Shown: positions 13,316 through 25,478 of the stretch, one piece after another
How the letters are laid out: the number at the start of each line of letters is the position of its first letter
Position numbering within the stretch: position 1 is the stretch's first letter
From: Iris pallida
Taxonomy: Eukaryota > Streptophyta > Magnoliopsida > Asparagales > Iridaceae
Assembly (NCBI GenBank): GCA_029216955.1
Contig: JANAVB010029819.1
Span: 34,060,747-34,124,746 of the forward strand
Reading direction: 5' to 3'
DNA length: 64,000 bases
Made by a program: the position numbers and the translations under genes
Notes under the pieces: model-generated
The model's database searches: none
Told to the model about the DNA's origin: nothing
The model's input: only the letters and a program-made list of their open reading frames with translations

Positions 13316-13332
13316 AAATCGGTGGTCGCTGT
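13316..13332 (-). repeat. Short piece of F LTR between E and D
   Basis: Seventeen bases between the inferred end of E and the start of D. It ends GCTGT, which pairs with GCTAT at 51608-51612 as D's target duplication with one mismatch. It is assigned to F by continuity, so confidence is modest. Confidence 0.4.
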
Positions 13333-16300
13333 TGTCACGCCCCAGAACCAGAATACTAGAGAGCGGGGGCAGACATAGCCAGCTACGTATAATAAAATGG
13401 AATCCATCTCACCATACGGTCACGGCTGTCTAGATATGTGAGGGTTTATCTACAAGCCATCGGTCTCTTAAGGTCATAAATTATCCTATTGTCTCAATCT
13501 CAACCAACTAGTAATAGTTACAAGATATCAGACCACCAAATATACAATTGTAAGGCATCCCAAACATTACATATCCAGATGATCATGAAGCTAGTCGTAC
13601 AAAATGTAAGGACTAGCAAGAGTTAAGTCATACATGATCAACCTCGAGTTGCCAATCATGTTACAGCCCGTAGGCAGATAAAAAGTAAAGTGCATCGAGC
13701 TAACACTTGCTCGGCGGCTAAATGCCTCAAAAGAATAATGTACAATTATATTGGGAGAACAAAAGAAACCCACTCGTTGCCAGGATTCCCTCTAGTGGTC
13801 ACCATCTGGCTGGAAAGCAGGTAGATCCTTTGTTGCTGCTCCGGTATCTGGCCATAAAAAACCAGCTGGGTCAGACCCTAGAAAGAGCAAGTGCCACAAA
13901 GGAGGCTTCACTTAGGAACTAAAACCAGCAATTAGCACAAGAATATAATTACAAAAGAAGAGACAGTAATTTAAGAAAAAGTATGACAGATAAATATAAA
14001 AGACAATCTTGTACAGGATCAATAAAAGATAAGACATATGGAAGAGCATGACAGGGTGATATACGATGAGATAACCATGGGACTATTCAAATAACCAGGT
14101 TACAACCCGTAAACCAAACAAGGACCGGGGTTGTAATCCTTCGTCTGAACGGAACTTGGCTTCTTCTACCATTTATCGGCAAGGTAAATATGAGAAATCA
14201 AGATATGTAACAATCTTGTACAGGATTAAGACAAGACTAGACAGATTGAACTCCATCCAACATTCACGGCCAAGCAATAAGTACGGCTTGCTACTTTAAC
14301 TAACTAGGGTTATCACAGGCCTAGTTACTAGCAAGATGCAATGAGAATTCCAAGTCCGGTTACCTGTTTGTTACTACCTGAGTGATCCCAGCAAGAAAAA
14401 GAAAAGATAGCTGGATATAGCAGACACACTGTAGTAAGATACATGTGTCCTAAGGTACCACACTCGACGGCGGGCTGAAAGTGCACTCATCTCGACGGAT
14501 AGCAACAAATCCCATGTATATATATATATATATAAGGCCGGGACCAAAGGGGCAATAGGTAACTGGGAAATTCTCCATGAACTATTTGATCAATCTAGTC
14601 ATTAACCTAACCAGATTCAGTATGAATCCCTGACCGTGGTACTCAGGGATCATGCCCTAGACATGATGCAAGACACAACCGGACTCGTAGTTTATACAGG
14701 CACAATCAATGCAAACAACCACGGTGTCAGGATTAATCATACAGGTCATGTCATGTCAGGTAGCCGTCGCAACAGCTATTCGAGATAATTATGTCAGGTT
14801 TATCATATCAAGTGTGCTAGTCAGGAGTCCGCCACGACGGGCCACTATCATGTTAGGTATATCATGTCAAGTTCACTGTCAAGTTATCATCAATTCAGTA
14901 CCCTCATCAGTCATGTACGTTATCAATCGTGTTAAGCAAGGGAGAGAAACATATATCAGGAGTGCACCGCAACGGGCCAATATCATGTCAGGTTCCATTA
15001 TCATTGGCAAACATATTAAAAATATATAATAAAGGTTACAAGACATGGGCAATTAATAATAAAATAATAGTACACAGGGCTATAGAAAGTCATGCAGCTC
15101 AGGCTTATGCGGCCAGGAAAGGAGGAGGGCACATGCGGCTAAAATGGGAGCCCATGCGGCCAGGATCACTGGATCCCATGCAGCCAAGTTCAGGAGAGCA
15201 CATGCGGCTCAGGGAAGAATGAGACGCATGCGGCCAGGGAGACGAAGGCGCATGCGGCGCCAAGAAGTTGGGGTCTCAAGCGACTCAAATGGGAGTTGGA
15301 TTCATGCGGCTAGGGAATGAAGTAAGCTTCATGCGGCTGGCGGGATCAAGTTCCATGCGGCTAGGTAAGGATTGGGGCAAGCGGCCAGGATCACTGGGTC
15401 CCATGCGGCCAATGCAAAGAGGGCACATGAGGCTCAGGAAGGTCAGGGGCCTTATGCGGCCAGAAAGTAACCGGATCTCATGCGGCTCAATTAGGAGCAA
15501 GGCCATGCGGCCAGAAAAGATGAGCATATGCGGCTGGAATAAATCGGGTCATGCGGCCCGGACTCAGAAGTCCATACGGCTGGAATATAATGGGGCTTAT
15601 GCGACTAAATTATAGGAGACTACATGCGGCTGAAGATGCAAAGTCTTATGCGGCCAGACTGGTCATGAGCCTTTGCAGCCAGGAGATGAAGGGGGTGCAT
15701 GCGGCTCAGTTAGGAGCTCATGCGGCCAGGGAAGCGTTGGTGAGCATATGCGGCTAGATTATAAGTCTCATGCGGCTAGGATTAAATCTTTATGCGGCTG
15801 GAAGAATTGAGTTCCTGCGGCATAGACCATGCGGCCAAGTAACACAGCAAGGCTTATGCGGCCAGGAATAAAACTTGCTCATAAAGCTTATGCGGCTAAG
15901 TCCATTCGGCTATAAACTGTTCTTCTTCTCCATCCTTCTGAGAAGAAGAACCCTTCAAGCCATGGCTCCCAAGCTCCATGAATCTTTCATCCAGAGTCCA
16001 AATCCAAACTTTTATAGGTCAAAATGGGACATAATGAAATGCTCTGCAACATGGGACCATCAAAACTCGAAAATAACAAAGTTAAATAGATCAAAACCCA
16101 AGAAATCTAAAAATAATGTAAATATAGATCTACAAGAATCTAGCCATAGAAAGTAAAAATGCCAAGTTCTAAAGAGTGTTAGAATACTGCAAAGAAGAGA
16201 ATGGAACAATAAAATTCAGGTTCCTCCATGAAGCAAGATGCACTTGCCTAAGCTCTCTCTCTCTCCTGGTAGGTGAAGAGTAAAGATGGAGAAGAAAAAA

Positions 16301-16623
16301 TGAGTAATGAGTAATAATGGAAGAGAGAGTGGGATATAAATGAGGGTGGTGGTAGGTGGGAGTGGTTTGGTTCACATAAAACCCAACCAAGCTAAACCCA
16401 CAAAACCGAACCAAACCAAGCCAATGCAATGCCATGATGAACCATGAAATACTCAATAAACCAAGCTCCATAAATCAGAATTAATCCATGAACGATAAAT
16501 GACAATTAAACGACAATGCTAAATATGAAATAAACCATAACTAACTAATCAAAGAAAATGAAAAATACGGGTCAGAAATACGAACACGTATAAAATACGT
16601 ATCACGAATTTCGGGGCACTACA
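13333..16623 (-). repeat. Element D 3' LTR (left copy, 3,291 bp)
   Basis: It begins TGTCACGCCCC and ends GGGGCACTACA on the plus strand (antisense TGTAGTGCCCC ... GGGGCGTGACA). Compared with the right copy it carries an extra stretch of about 71 bp at 14467-14537 that includes a short TA run. It contains the ATGCGGC motif array. A possible antisense TATA element lies at 16331-16341. The open frames through the array translate as MRL/MRP-type repeats and are not taken as genes. Confidence 0.88.
15090..15910 (-). repeat. ATGCGGC motif array, D left LTR
   Basis: I count about 25 exact ATGCGGC and about 11 one-base variants in about 820 bases, spaced roughly 20-30 bases apart. Each is usually followed by CAGG, TAGG, TGG or TCAG. 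Spacer sequences differ, so this is a motif-spaced array, not a simple tandem repeat. Many variants are ATACGGC or ATGCAGC, as expected from CpG deamination. In element orientation the motif is GCCGCAT, and the array would lie in the transcribed leader if the TATA at about 16335 is used. Confidence 0.88.
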
Positions 16624-16789
16624 TCCTACCCACCTTAAAAGAATTTTGTCCTCGGAATTTAATCAAGAGGCTAGGGATATCGGGACAACTATACTATCGA
16701 AAGCAATCTCTGCTACCAGTCAATCATACAATCATACATGCAAGCAAGGAATCGAAGTGCAAGGCATAAGGAAGATATTATACCTCACG

Positions 16790-16945
16790 AGCCAAACCGA
16801 TTGGGATAACATGATCGGATATCATCCTCACACTCCCACGTTTGACTCTCCAAGGAGCGATGAACTCAAGCAACACGAACTAAACTGATAGTCTCGCGCT
16901 TGAGGTCTCTCTCTTTGGTCAAATATGGACACGGGCCTCTCCTCA
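16790..16945 (-). pseudogene. D pol C-terminal tail remnant
   Basis: Read antisense, this stretch gives RPVSIFDQRERDLKRETISL and, after a frame break, TWECEDDIRSCYPNRF. In plant Tekay/Del-type Ty3 elements the integrase C-terminus ends with a stretch of this form: a PV-I-D-RE block, a V-W stretch, then a TWE-E-D-YP-LF ending. This is the best lineage marker for D. Everything between gag and this point is deleted. Confidence 0.7.
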
Positions 16946-17164
16946 TACGAAAAGGTTGGTTCTAATTACCGTTTTCGAATGATGTAGGAAATGGCTCGGG
17001 CCCGGAATATACCGTTGTAATTAGGATACATGAAACATGACATGTGTCCCGCATGATGACGGCGGAAAGCAAGACAATAGGACACAGATACCTCTCCGCC
17101 GATTCTGGATCTGGGCCTGGGCCAAGGCGAACTGTTGAGGCCTCTGTTGCTGGAAGGCCTGGGC

Positions 17165-18262
17165 CTAAAACGACAATGGACCTGGGAACGGGAGCTGATG
17201 TGGTTGATGAACTGGAGCTGGTTCTGGTGGTGGGGCTGGTCCCATAACCGAGGGACTAGTTACTGCCGACGATGATCTGTTTCGGAATGGATAAGATCCT
17301 ATCATGTGGCCTGGCGAACCACAAGCCAAGCACAATCCCTGTACTCTACGGCACCCAGTAACAACGTGCCCCGGCTTCCCACAATGAGAACAACCCATAG
17401 CGAAAGGCCGTTTCTGCTTCTGCTGCTGGGGATAGGTCGGGGCAGAATGCTGTAAGGAGGTCACCAAATCTGTCCTCTGGGGAACTCCAATAGTCAAGGC
17501 CCTAGCTGCTGGGGCCGGTGCTGAGGATTGGTTCATCTGGTTGTGAGACCGTTTTCGATCTCCGGTCCGGTCCGCTATCCTTCGGAAAGTGTACTCATGC
17601 CTCCTCGCTGCTCGTAAGACGGCATCAAAAATTTTGTGCTCGAACTGCTCTACTGCCAATATGATCTCCAAGTGGAGCCCCTGCTAAAATCGCTGTGCTC
17701 TGTCTAGCTCGGTTGCCACCAAGGTGGGAGCAAACCGACTCAACCTTGAAAACTCGGTCGCATATCCGTCGACCGTCCTGTTCATCTTCCTGAGATTACT
17801 AAACCTGGTCTGTAGGTCATATCTAGCCACTGCGTCGAAGTACTTGGTCTAAAACATATCACTGAATACCGCCCACATGACAGGCGTACCCAAACTTGCT
17901 GCTTGTATAGCCCACCAGCTGTGGGCTAGATCTAGTAACTGTAGGCGTACCACTGCCACCTGTTCTGCTTCAGGAGTCCTGGCTGTCTCTAAGATAACTT
18001 CAATGTCCTGTAGCCAGGCATCTGCAGCAATAGCATCCTCGCTGCCATCGAAGAAGGGAGGATTCAGGCGCTTGAAATTGTTGACCGCACTGTTCCCTCG
18101 AGGACCAATTCCGCTCATAGCATCTTGTACTGCTTTCTGCAAGGCATCACCTCGACGGTCCTGAGACGTAAGCAACTCACGGATGAGCCCTATCAAGACT
18201 CCATCCTCTGACCCTGCTGGCTGAACTGGCTGGACTGGGGGCTCTGGTTCTCCAGAAGGCAT
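17165..18262 (-). pseudogene. Element D gag, one frame with two TAG stops
   Basis: A Ty3/Gypsy gag on the minus strand. One reading frame runs from the ATG at 18262 to 17165, interrupted only by TAG at 17849-17851 and TAG at 17684-17686. The first part (about 137 codons) holds the start of the capsid domain, with FFDGSEDAIAADAWLQDIE and a LLDLAHSWW motif. After the first stop the frame continues with YATEFSRLSRF-type capsid sequence. After the second come a proline-rich linker and two CCHC zinc knuckles (CSHCGKPGHVVTGC and CLACGSPGHMIGSY, the second lacking its last Cys). The role in an intact element is particle assembly and RNA packaging. Translation could start further upstream. B is inserted 188 bases upstream of this ATG. 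Confidence 0.88.
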
Positions 18263-18445
18263 GGCTCGGGAGGCGGCTGCGGAGGACTGATCTTGATCTT
18301 CTTGCTGTTGCTGGTCTGCCAGCCGAACTCCTTCTGGCTGATCAACAGGAATGATGCCACTGAAGTAATGACATCGGGAATATTAAGGAAGGACCAGGAT
18401 AGAACAATGATGCAAGCATGTTATCAAGTCAGGGATCCAAGGAGA

Positions 18446-18450
18446 TAAGA
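18446..18450. other. Target duplication TAAGA, left of B
   Basis: TAAGA directly precedes the B 5' LTR and is repeated at 48194-48198 directly after the B 3' LTR, fixing the outer limits of B. Confidence 0.93.
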
Positions 18451-19032
18451 TGTAACACCCAGTTTTCCAGAAGAGGGTAATTTTAAAAATTTATAATTAT
18501 AATTATTATTTAATGGTATTTTTTCATGTTATGATTTTTAGTGATATTTAATTATTTTTAAACTATTTAAATTCATGACTTATGATTTGGTGTCTTGCTA
18601 GTGTTCATTTCCAGACTGATGGGTATTTTAGTCATTTTTTTGTAATTCTAAGAATTATTTGGGATTATTAATTATTATTTAAATTTATTAGAATTTATTG
18701 AATTTATGAGAATTTTTAGGAATTATTTGAGATAGTTTGAACTAGGTTGACTTTTGACTAGTGTTGACTTTGTAGACCTACATAGAAGTTAACCCTAGTT
18801 AGTGGATCATGGTTAGGTCAAGTGACTCTAGTCTAACCTAGCCTAGCACTTGGTTTAAGTCATTTTAGCAATAGGATTAGGAAGTCACAAGTCATGACTT
18901 ATGGTTTTAGAACCTTGATTAAGTTTAATCCTCATTAGCTTTGTAACTTGGCCCAAGGCCCAATAGTTTGACAAAACCCTAACCCTAAGCCTTAGTGGCC
19001 AGCCACACCCCTCTACCTAGGGATTCCCACCA

Positions 19033-19038
19033 TATAAA
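19033..19038 (+). promoter_or_regulatory. TATA-like box in B 5' LTR
   Basis: CATATAAAACCC about 580 bases into the LTR, followed by CT-rich sequence. The same box is at 34863-34868 in the 3' LTR. Confidence 0.5.
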
Positions 19039-19892
19039 ACCCCTCCCAAATCTAGGGTTGCCTCTTTTCTTTAGGAAGAGCCCTATTTTCAAGGAGGTGA
19101 GTTCTTATCTAAATAAATTCATCATAAATCCATTATAGGTCCTAAAATCCCCAAATTAGTTGCATTAGTTTCTAATACTGTTCTTCTTGTTGTTATAGGT
19201 AATTTGGTTCAGTTTGGAGTTGATTAGAATTGATTGGGATACCAAGCAAGGAGCTACAAGGAGACCCTTCCATTGAAAGTTCAACAAGAGGTAATCTCTT
19301 CAAATCTCCAAAGATTTTCATTTAGTCTTCATGTACAGGAATCCCTAAGAGTCCCCCTAAGGTCTGGATAGGTTTTGTGTCCAGTGTCGGATGATTCGTG
19401 TCCATTCTGGACACATATCATAACACTGGACATGGTGTTCGACAGAATGCCACAAAGGGCATGTCGATCCATTATGCCTATTGTTTTTGAATAGAAAATA
19501 GGTTTCTGATCTAGCTTAGGGTTCCCTGTCTTTGTGTCCTAGTTTTCGTGTCATCCTGTGTCGTTTTGTTGATGTGGACACGCGCGCGCACACGGTCGCG
19601 CGCTGCTACAGGGATCCCCTGCTACTCGGGGGCAAGAACTCCCTGGACACGACACTTGGACACAAAATATTTGACACACACATTGGGGCAGTGTCTGTCA
19701 CGATACTCCCCAAGTGGCACGACCTCTCGTGTCGTGTCGGGGGTGCACGAGACACCGTACAGGTTTTACACACAGTCTGTGTATTCGTGTATGTGGGTTC
19801 TGATACGCGTGTCTAACTTGGACACGCGGACACGAGGACCCAGGACAGGTAGACCTAGACCTAGCCCTAGTGTGGGGGTACCCAGGTGCACG

Positions 19893-19914
19893 AGCACGTG
19901 GCCTACCACGTGCT
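19893..19914. promoter_or_regulatory. Perfect G-box palindrome, B 5' LTR
   Basis: Perfect 9-base arms AGCACGTGG and CCACGTGCT flank CCTA. Each arm holds CACGTG, the G-box core used by plant bZIP and bHLH factors. It is conserved at 35723-35744 in the other LTR. Confidence 0.6.
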
Positions 19915-21285
19915 GTGTCATGTGCACGACACGCGTGCACACACGCACGAGGCAGTGCCTTGCCAAGCCTGTGATTCACACAGATTGGTGTCCTGTTGCC
20001 TGGACATGTTTGTGTCCATCTTGTTGGACACAAATGAGTTGTAGGACACCTATGTGATGTATATGCATGTTACCAACTCTTTATTTTTGTGTTTGAATGG
20101 AATTTTATTAGGAAATTGCCAATTGCAAAATCTGGAATATTAAGTATCAGTCCTGTGTTCCAGTTTTTAATATTGAGTTTTGATTGAGTAATTAACCTAC
20201 AAATTATTGTTAAATTCATGTTTTTTAGATCAAAACTATTCTCCTACATGTTATCTACCTATAGTTCCATTTTTGTGCTGATTAGTGAGAGATTGGTTTG
20301 AATTAATAGGCTTGGTTGTGCCTTGAGTAAGTTCAGTACACTGATGTGTTAACCCCCCTTAAATCTGAATTGGAGTATGAGAGTAAATTGAGTTTTAGTT
20401 TCAGTTCATAGTAACCTGGGAATAAACTGATATATTATATGTGATCTTATTTTCTATATGGTGTGTTAACTTAAGGTAAAACTGAGAGTAGTTGGGCATG
20501 AATTGATTTCCTCTTCCTTTTCTTCCTAACTAAACTGATGTGTAACCTTAATGTAAAAACTGAGATTAGTCCAGTTTTGTATAACCTGTGAATGGGCTGT
20601 TAATGCATAGTGAACTATTTCTTTCTCCTGGGTTTTAAAGGATTAGTTAAATCTGAGTTTTGATATAGACTGTATGGGCATGTATACATGAAGTATTGAA
20701 TTTTCCTTTTCCTCTTAAATCATTCACTGTTTTCCTGTGTTTCCCTCTTGCACTATTCTTATTTACCTTTCACTTCACTGGTTGTTTTCTGAATTTGTGA
20801 AATCCCTGCCTACACACACACACACACATTTTTTCTTTATGTTGTACTGCCTGCACAGTGTACACACATACACACTCTTGACACACTGTTTTCCTGTGAG
20901 TCATATATATCACACATACCCTTATCTCCTAATCCCTGTTTACATGCTGCCCTTCACTTCACTGTTTAGTATTTTCTGAGCACACAAGTGCACATACATC
21001 ACTTTGTAAACAGTTCATTGACACACAATTCTCTATTTCCACACACACACACTCTTAATTGTCTACACACACACACATGCTTTTTCCCTATATTCACATG
21101 TTTATGCATCCTAGATATAAATGCCTATGGTGGTGTGAAATGCTTTATGTCTATATGAATATACCTATAGTGTTTAGCCTAGGTATACTTAGTGTTAGTT
21201 CAATATATTGTATCTATATATGGTGTGTGTTGTCTAGAATAGATTGGTTAGACCTAGATAGTTGAGTTTAGACTTGATTAGACTA

Positions 21286-21352
21286 GATTGACCTAGTTTG
21301 ACTCCTAGGGTTGACCAAAGTTGACCAAGAGTTGACTTTGGCCTAGATTGAC
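21286..21352 (+). promoter_or_regulatory. W-box cluster, B 5' LTR
   Basis: Six TTGACY cores in under 70 bases. They are repeated in the B 3' LTR at about 37110-37180. Confidence 0.5.
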
Positions 21353-22406
21353 TTAGAATCATGTAGAATGCATAGTAGGACTCCATTTTACTATTCTGGA
21401 CCTGTTGTGACTTGTGCTGTTCTATAGGAGACAGACACCACTCCTCGGACAGTATATTCTCTTCAGACACTCAGGACATTAGGCGAGTACATTCTCTGAC
21501 CGTTTCATACTTGTATGGATTTACATTCTTGCTCTAGATTACTGTACTTGATGCTGACACGACTGTTATCACGGATTGGTACTATATGGATCTTCTTTTG
21601 AGTTGTTATCTCCTTGTATTCACTAAATACATATTGTGTTGTGCGTTTCACTTCCATATTGTATTTATTGAATACCCATATCCTTGTATACTCATTGTGC
21701 ATATTGTACTCTCATTATCACATGAGCCCCAGGGATAGACCATTGTACACTATTGTATAACATTGTACATCCATTGTATAACATTGTACACTATTGTATA
21801 AGATAACGTAACTGGAGTAGATCCTTGTGTATTGATTGGGGAGGGGGAGTAGAATTGGTTATGTACTCAAATCCTATTGTACAACATTGTATAACTATTG
21901 TATATGTCTATTGTACACCCACATATAATGGAGTTACCATTGCATTTTCCTAGCCCGTTTACATAACCAGATTGTACTCTAAAATCACATGTTCCTTACA
22001 GTTCTTACTTATCATATTTAGATATTTCCTGTTATCAAATCGCTACTGTTTTTTATATATCTTCTTCTTTCAGCGTTTCATGTACTTTACTCTATTGTAT
22101 GCTTTATATTTCCTAACTCGATATGAACTGCGTGAGATGTTTTGTGCTCGCTCCTGCCCTGACTGGACCTGTTGAAAATATTACAGAGGATGAGGATGAG
22201 GCCTGCGTAGACACCTACTATGGGACAGCTGTAGATGCCATGTGTGACCCGGATTTCCAGCCTGATCCACTAGCTTAGAGACTAAGGCTCCCTAGTCTAG
22301 GTTTACTATTTCTGTCTTCTGAGATCTGATTGTATATATTCTTTCTTTTTCAGTATTAGAGACTTGTATTGAGTTGGATGTTCTGTTCTGTATGGCAGTA
22401 GACACT

Positions 22407-22411
22407 TAGAC
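22407..22411. other. Target duplication TAGAC, left of A
   Basis: TAGAC precedes A and is repeated at 31893-31897. The uninterrupted target, 'cacttagactctttctctct', survives in the B 3' LTR near 47933. Confidence 0.95.
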
Positions 22412-24564
22412 TGTAACACCCAATTTTCCAGATGAGGGTAATTTTAAAATTTTATAATTATAATTATTATTTAATGATATTTATTTTATATTATGATTTT
22501 TAGTGATTTTTAAATTATTTTAAACTATTTAAATTCATGACTTGTGGTTTTGACGTTTTGCTAGTAAAACCCTAGAGACTGTTTGACCTAGAGCCTAACC
22601 ATGTGATTATGATATTTTAATATCATTTTTGGCCTAAGGATATTTTTGCATTTGACCTCTTTGAATTATTTTGATATCATTTTATTATTTATGATATTGT
22701 TTTGGGGTTATTTGAGTCGGGTTCGAATTTCAACTCAATCCGACTTGAAACGGGGACCCGGGGGTAGTTTGACTCTAGTGGGACCCACACACTAGTTAGG
22801 CATGGCTCACATGATATTAAATTTAGTCCACATGATAGAAATATTTTAGTTAGAGGTTAGACTAATTATTATGGATAAGGTTAGTGTGATTAGAGACTTT
22901 AGAATGACTAATTTAGCCCCAACCAATTAGCCCTTTCCTAATACTCATAGAATAGGTTAGTGGGGGCATTTTGGACCTTACCATAATAGGACAAATAGCC
23001 CCATATGGCCAGCCACTTTGGGAGAGGATAGGCTCAAGTTCATTTCATTATTCTCATCCACACTCTCTCTCTTGTTCTTCCCCAAATTCCTAGAGAGCAA
23101 TCCCTAGCAATTTCTCCACCAAATCCTTCCATTTCACCACCAAATCTTTTTTTTTCCTTCTCCATTCTAGCCAAAGAGGAAGCTACCCAAGTTTGGGAGG
23201 AGTCGGAGCTCGTTCGTGTCCTTTTGGAATCTCTACGTGTCGGTGTCGCTCCGGGAAGGCTTTTCTTCGATTCGATCTACCGGGAGGTATAAATCCCTTC
23301 TTCTTTTCATTTCCTCATGCATATAGGTCTATTTTGAACCCATAGGAATGACCCCCATGATTGCATCTCCATTTGTGTCCATTTTGTGTCTATTTGGAGG
23401 TCATAGGAGTGTCCTTTGTGTTGTGGTTGTGTCCATGTGGGAAAATTCCAAATTTAGACACACTATGTGTTGTTGTTATGTATGAATGAATTATTACATG
23501 TTTAATCTCATATTTTTGTATTGGAGATGTGTTCTATAGTGTCTCATAAATATATATTAGTGTAGAGAGTGAGTTCTTGATATATTATGTTATATACTTG
23601 TGTTCTTTTGTCTCAAACTACCCAAATCCGTCATGATTTTTATCCACGTTTTTAATTTCAGCCCTAACTTAGAAATATCATAACTTCTATCTCAAAGCTT
23701 GGTTTAATCTCCCTTTTTTTAAAAGAAGCGTATTGAAGTTAGCTTTCCAAAAACATGTATTAATAGGCCTAATTCTTTTTGTAACTTTCTGGAGAATTAT
23801 TTGAGTGTCAGCTGTACGAAAGACAAATGCGTTCTCGGTGTTTTCGCGATTCCGGGAGTTTCCGAAAACGAAAACGCGATCCGTTTGAAGTTTCGGAAAG
23901 CTAACACATAGATCTATAACATACTTTAATCCTAGATTTTAATTCATGCTGAGATGGTACAGTTTTTATTATTAGTAGGAGTTACTATTCGGCATATGCA
24001 TTTTGTGCACCCTTGTGTGTAATATAATGTTCTATTTGATTTTAACCGATGTTAATGTATATACATTGTGTAATTAAATAGAGAATGCAAGCATGAGTAA
24101 ATGTTTAAATAAATGATGTATGAGGTGTAAGTATCCTATCTAATGTAAGCATGTATAAGTATGGCATGTAATGAATATGTAGGTTCCATAGTATGTAATG
24201 TATGGTACATATAGTGGTGCAAGAGAATAAATGAATGATGAATGAATGCAAGCATGAATGTAATGTAATAATAGATGTAATATATGTAGCCTTGTTAGGA
24301 ATAAAACTAGAATTTAGTTTTGTTTCACTAAATAAGAGATACGTGAGAACTCATATATGTGAATGTTAACTTCCTATTGAAACTTTGCTACACAACTGTC
24401 ATGCCTCACTATCACTCCACACACAATGCACACTACACTATATAACCCTCACACCCTCACTCATTGACACTCTCACTCACACATTGCCTAACACTCATTC
24501 CATGATAACACACACATGTTCTTGTGCACTTTCATGACACACACACACACCCATGAACACATAT

Positions 24565-24615
<51 letters not shown>

Positions 24616-24889
24616 CTATACATGGTTAAATGTATTAATGTGGTAAATAGTGTTTTCCTATAGTTATATATACATATATGTGATATAGGGCCTAGTGTTG
24701 AATTCTCTTTTCATGTACACCTCCATGTTCACACACACACATAGCTTTACATGTTAGCTTCCTTTCTCTTATGTATAATATTGAATGTCATGACTTGTGT
24801 TTGGCTTGTATAGCCTTGTGATTGGTGTGTGATTGCTAGACTAGGCTTGGTTAGGCCAAGTGAGACTTGTTAGACTTGTTGGGCTAGGA

Positions 24890-24966
24890 TTTGACCTAGT
24901 TGACCTAGTTTGACTAGTCTAGTTGACTGGAGTTGACCAAGTGTTGACTTTAGTCTAGTTTGACCT
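24890..24966 (+). promoter_or_regulatory. W-box cluster, A 5' LTR
   Basis: Seven TTGACC/TTGACT cores in about 80 bases, in the same order as in H (3409-3486). The cluster recurs in the A 3' LTR at about 30473-30550. Confidence 0.5.
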
Positions 24967-25355
24967 AGACAGCATGCAGATGCATTATAGATTATATTTA
25001 TCATTTCTTGTGTACATCTTGACTTGTGTTGCTCTAACTAGGAGTCAGGTACCTCATCTCGGATAGTACATTTACTTCAGACATTCAGATACGAGGCGAG
25101 TATATTCTCTGACCGTTTCATACTTGTCTGGATTTATATTCTTGCTCTAGATTACTGTACTTGATGCTGACACGATCATTATTACGGATTTGTACTATAC
25201 GGATCTTCTTCTGAGATATTATCTCCTTGTATTCACTAAATACATATTGTGATGTGCGTTTCACTTACATATTGTATTTATTGAATACCCATATCCTTGT
25301 ATACTCCTTGTGTATATTGTACTCTCAGTATCACATGAGTCCCAGGGATAGACCA

Positions 25356-25478
25356 TTGTACAACTATTGTATAACATTGTACATCTATTGTATAATATTG
25401 TACATCCATTGTATAACATTGTACATCTATTGTATAATATTGTACATCTATTGTATAATATTGTACACTATTGTGCAA
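25356..25478 (+). repeat. 21-bp repeat array, A 5' LTR
   Basis: About five to six units of the type ATTGTATAAYATTGTACATC. The 3' LTR has about one unit more (30939-31076); H and B carry shorter versions. Confidence 0.85.

Larger units (their letters stand above)
18451..22411 (+). repeat. Element B 5' LTR, first part
   Basis: It starts TGTAACACCC and runs to the A insertion. A TATA-like CATATAAAACC lies at 19033-19038. It contains a GTGTC/GACAC-rich and CpG-rich stretch (about 19370-20050) with a G-box palindrome, short CA runs (about 20813-21080), a W-box cluster (about 21286-21352) and ATTGTATAACATTGTACA repeats (about 21742-21800). Open frames in the GC-rich stretch (e.g. 19548-20057) recur in the 3' LTR only because the LTRs are recent copies; they show no domain. 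Confidence 0.9.

Noticed and set aside
15268..15615. Open frames of 67-123 codons through the ATGCGGC arrays (both D LTRs) giving MRL/MRP repeats
   Set aside because: They exist because ATGCGGC reads as Met-Arg in one frame; the frame is not kept between units and no domain is present.
15090..15910. CRISPR-like array (short repeats with unique spacers)
   Set aside because: The repeat is only 7-8 bases, not palindromic at CRISPR length, lies inside a plant LTR and is duplicated with it.
19548..20057. 169-codon frame in B's LTR, also at 35378-35887
   Set aside because: Its conservation only reflects the LTRs being recent duplicates. It is low-complexity, rich in Thr/Arg/Cys from GTGTC/CACG motifs, overlaps frames on both strands and matches no family.
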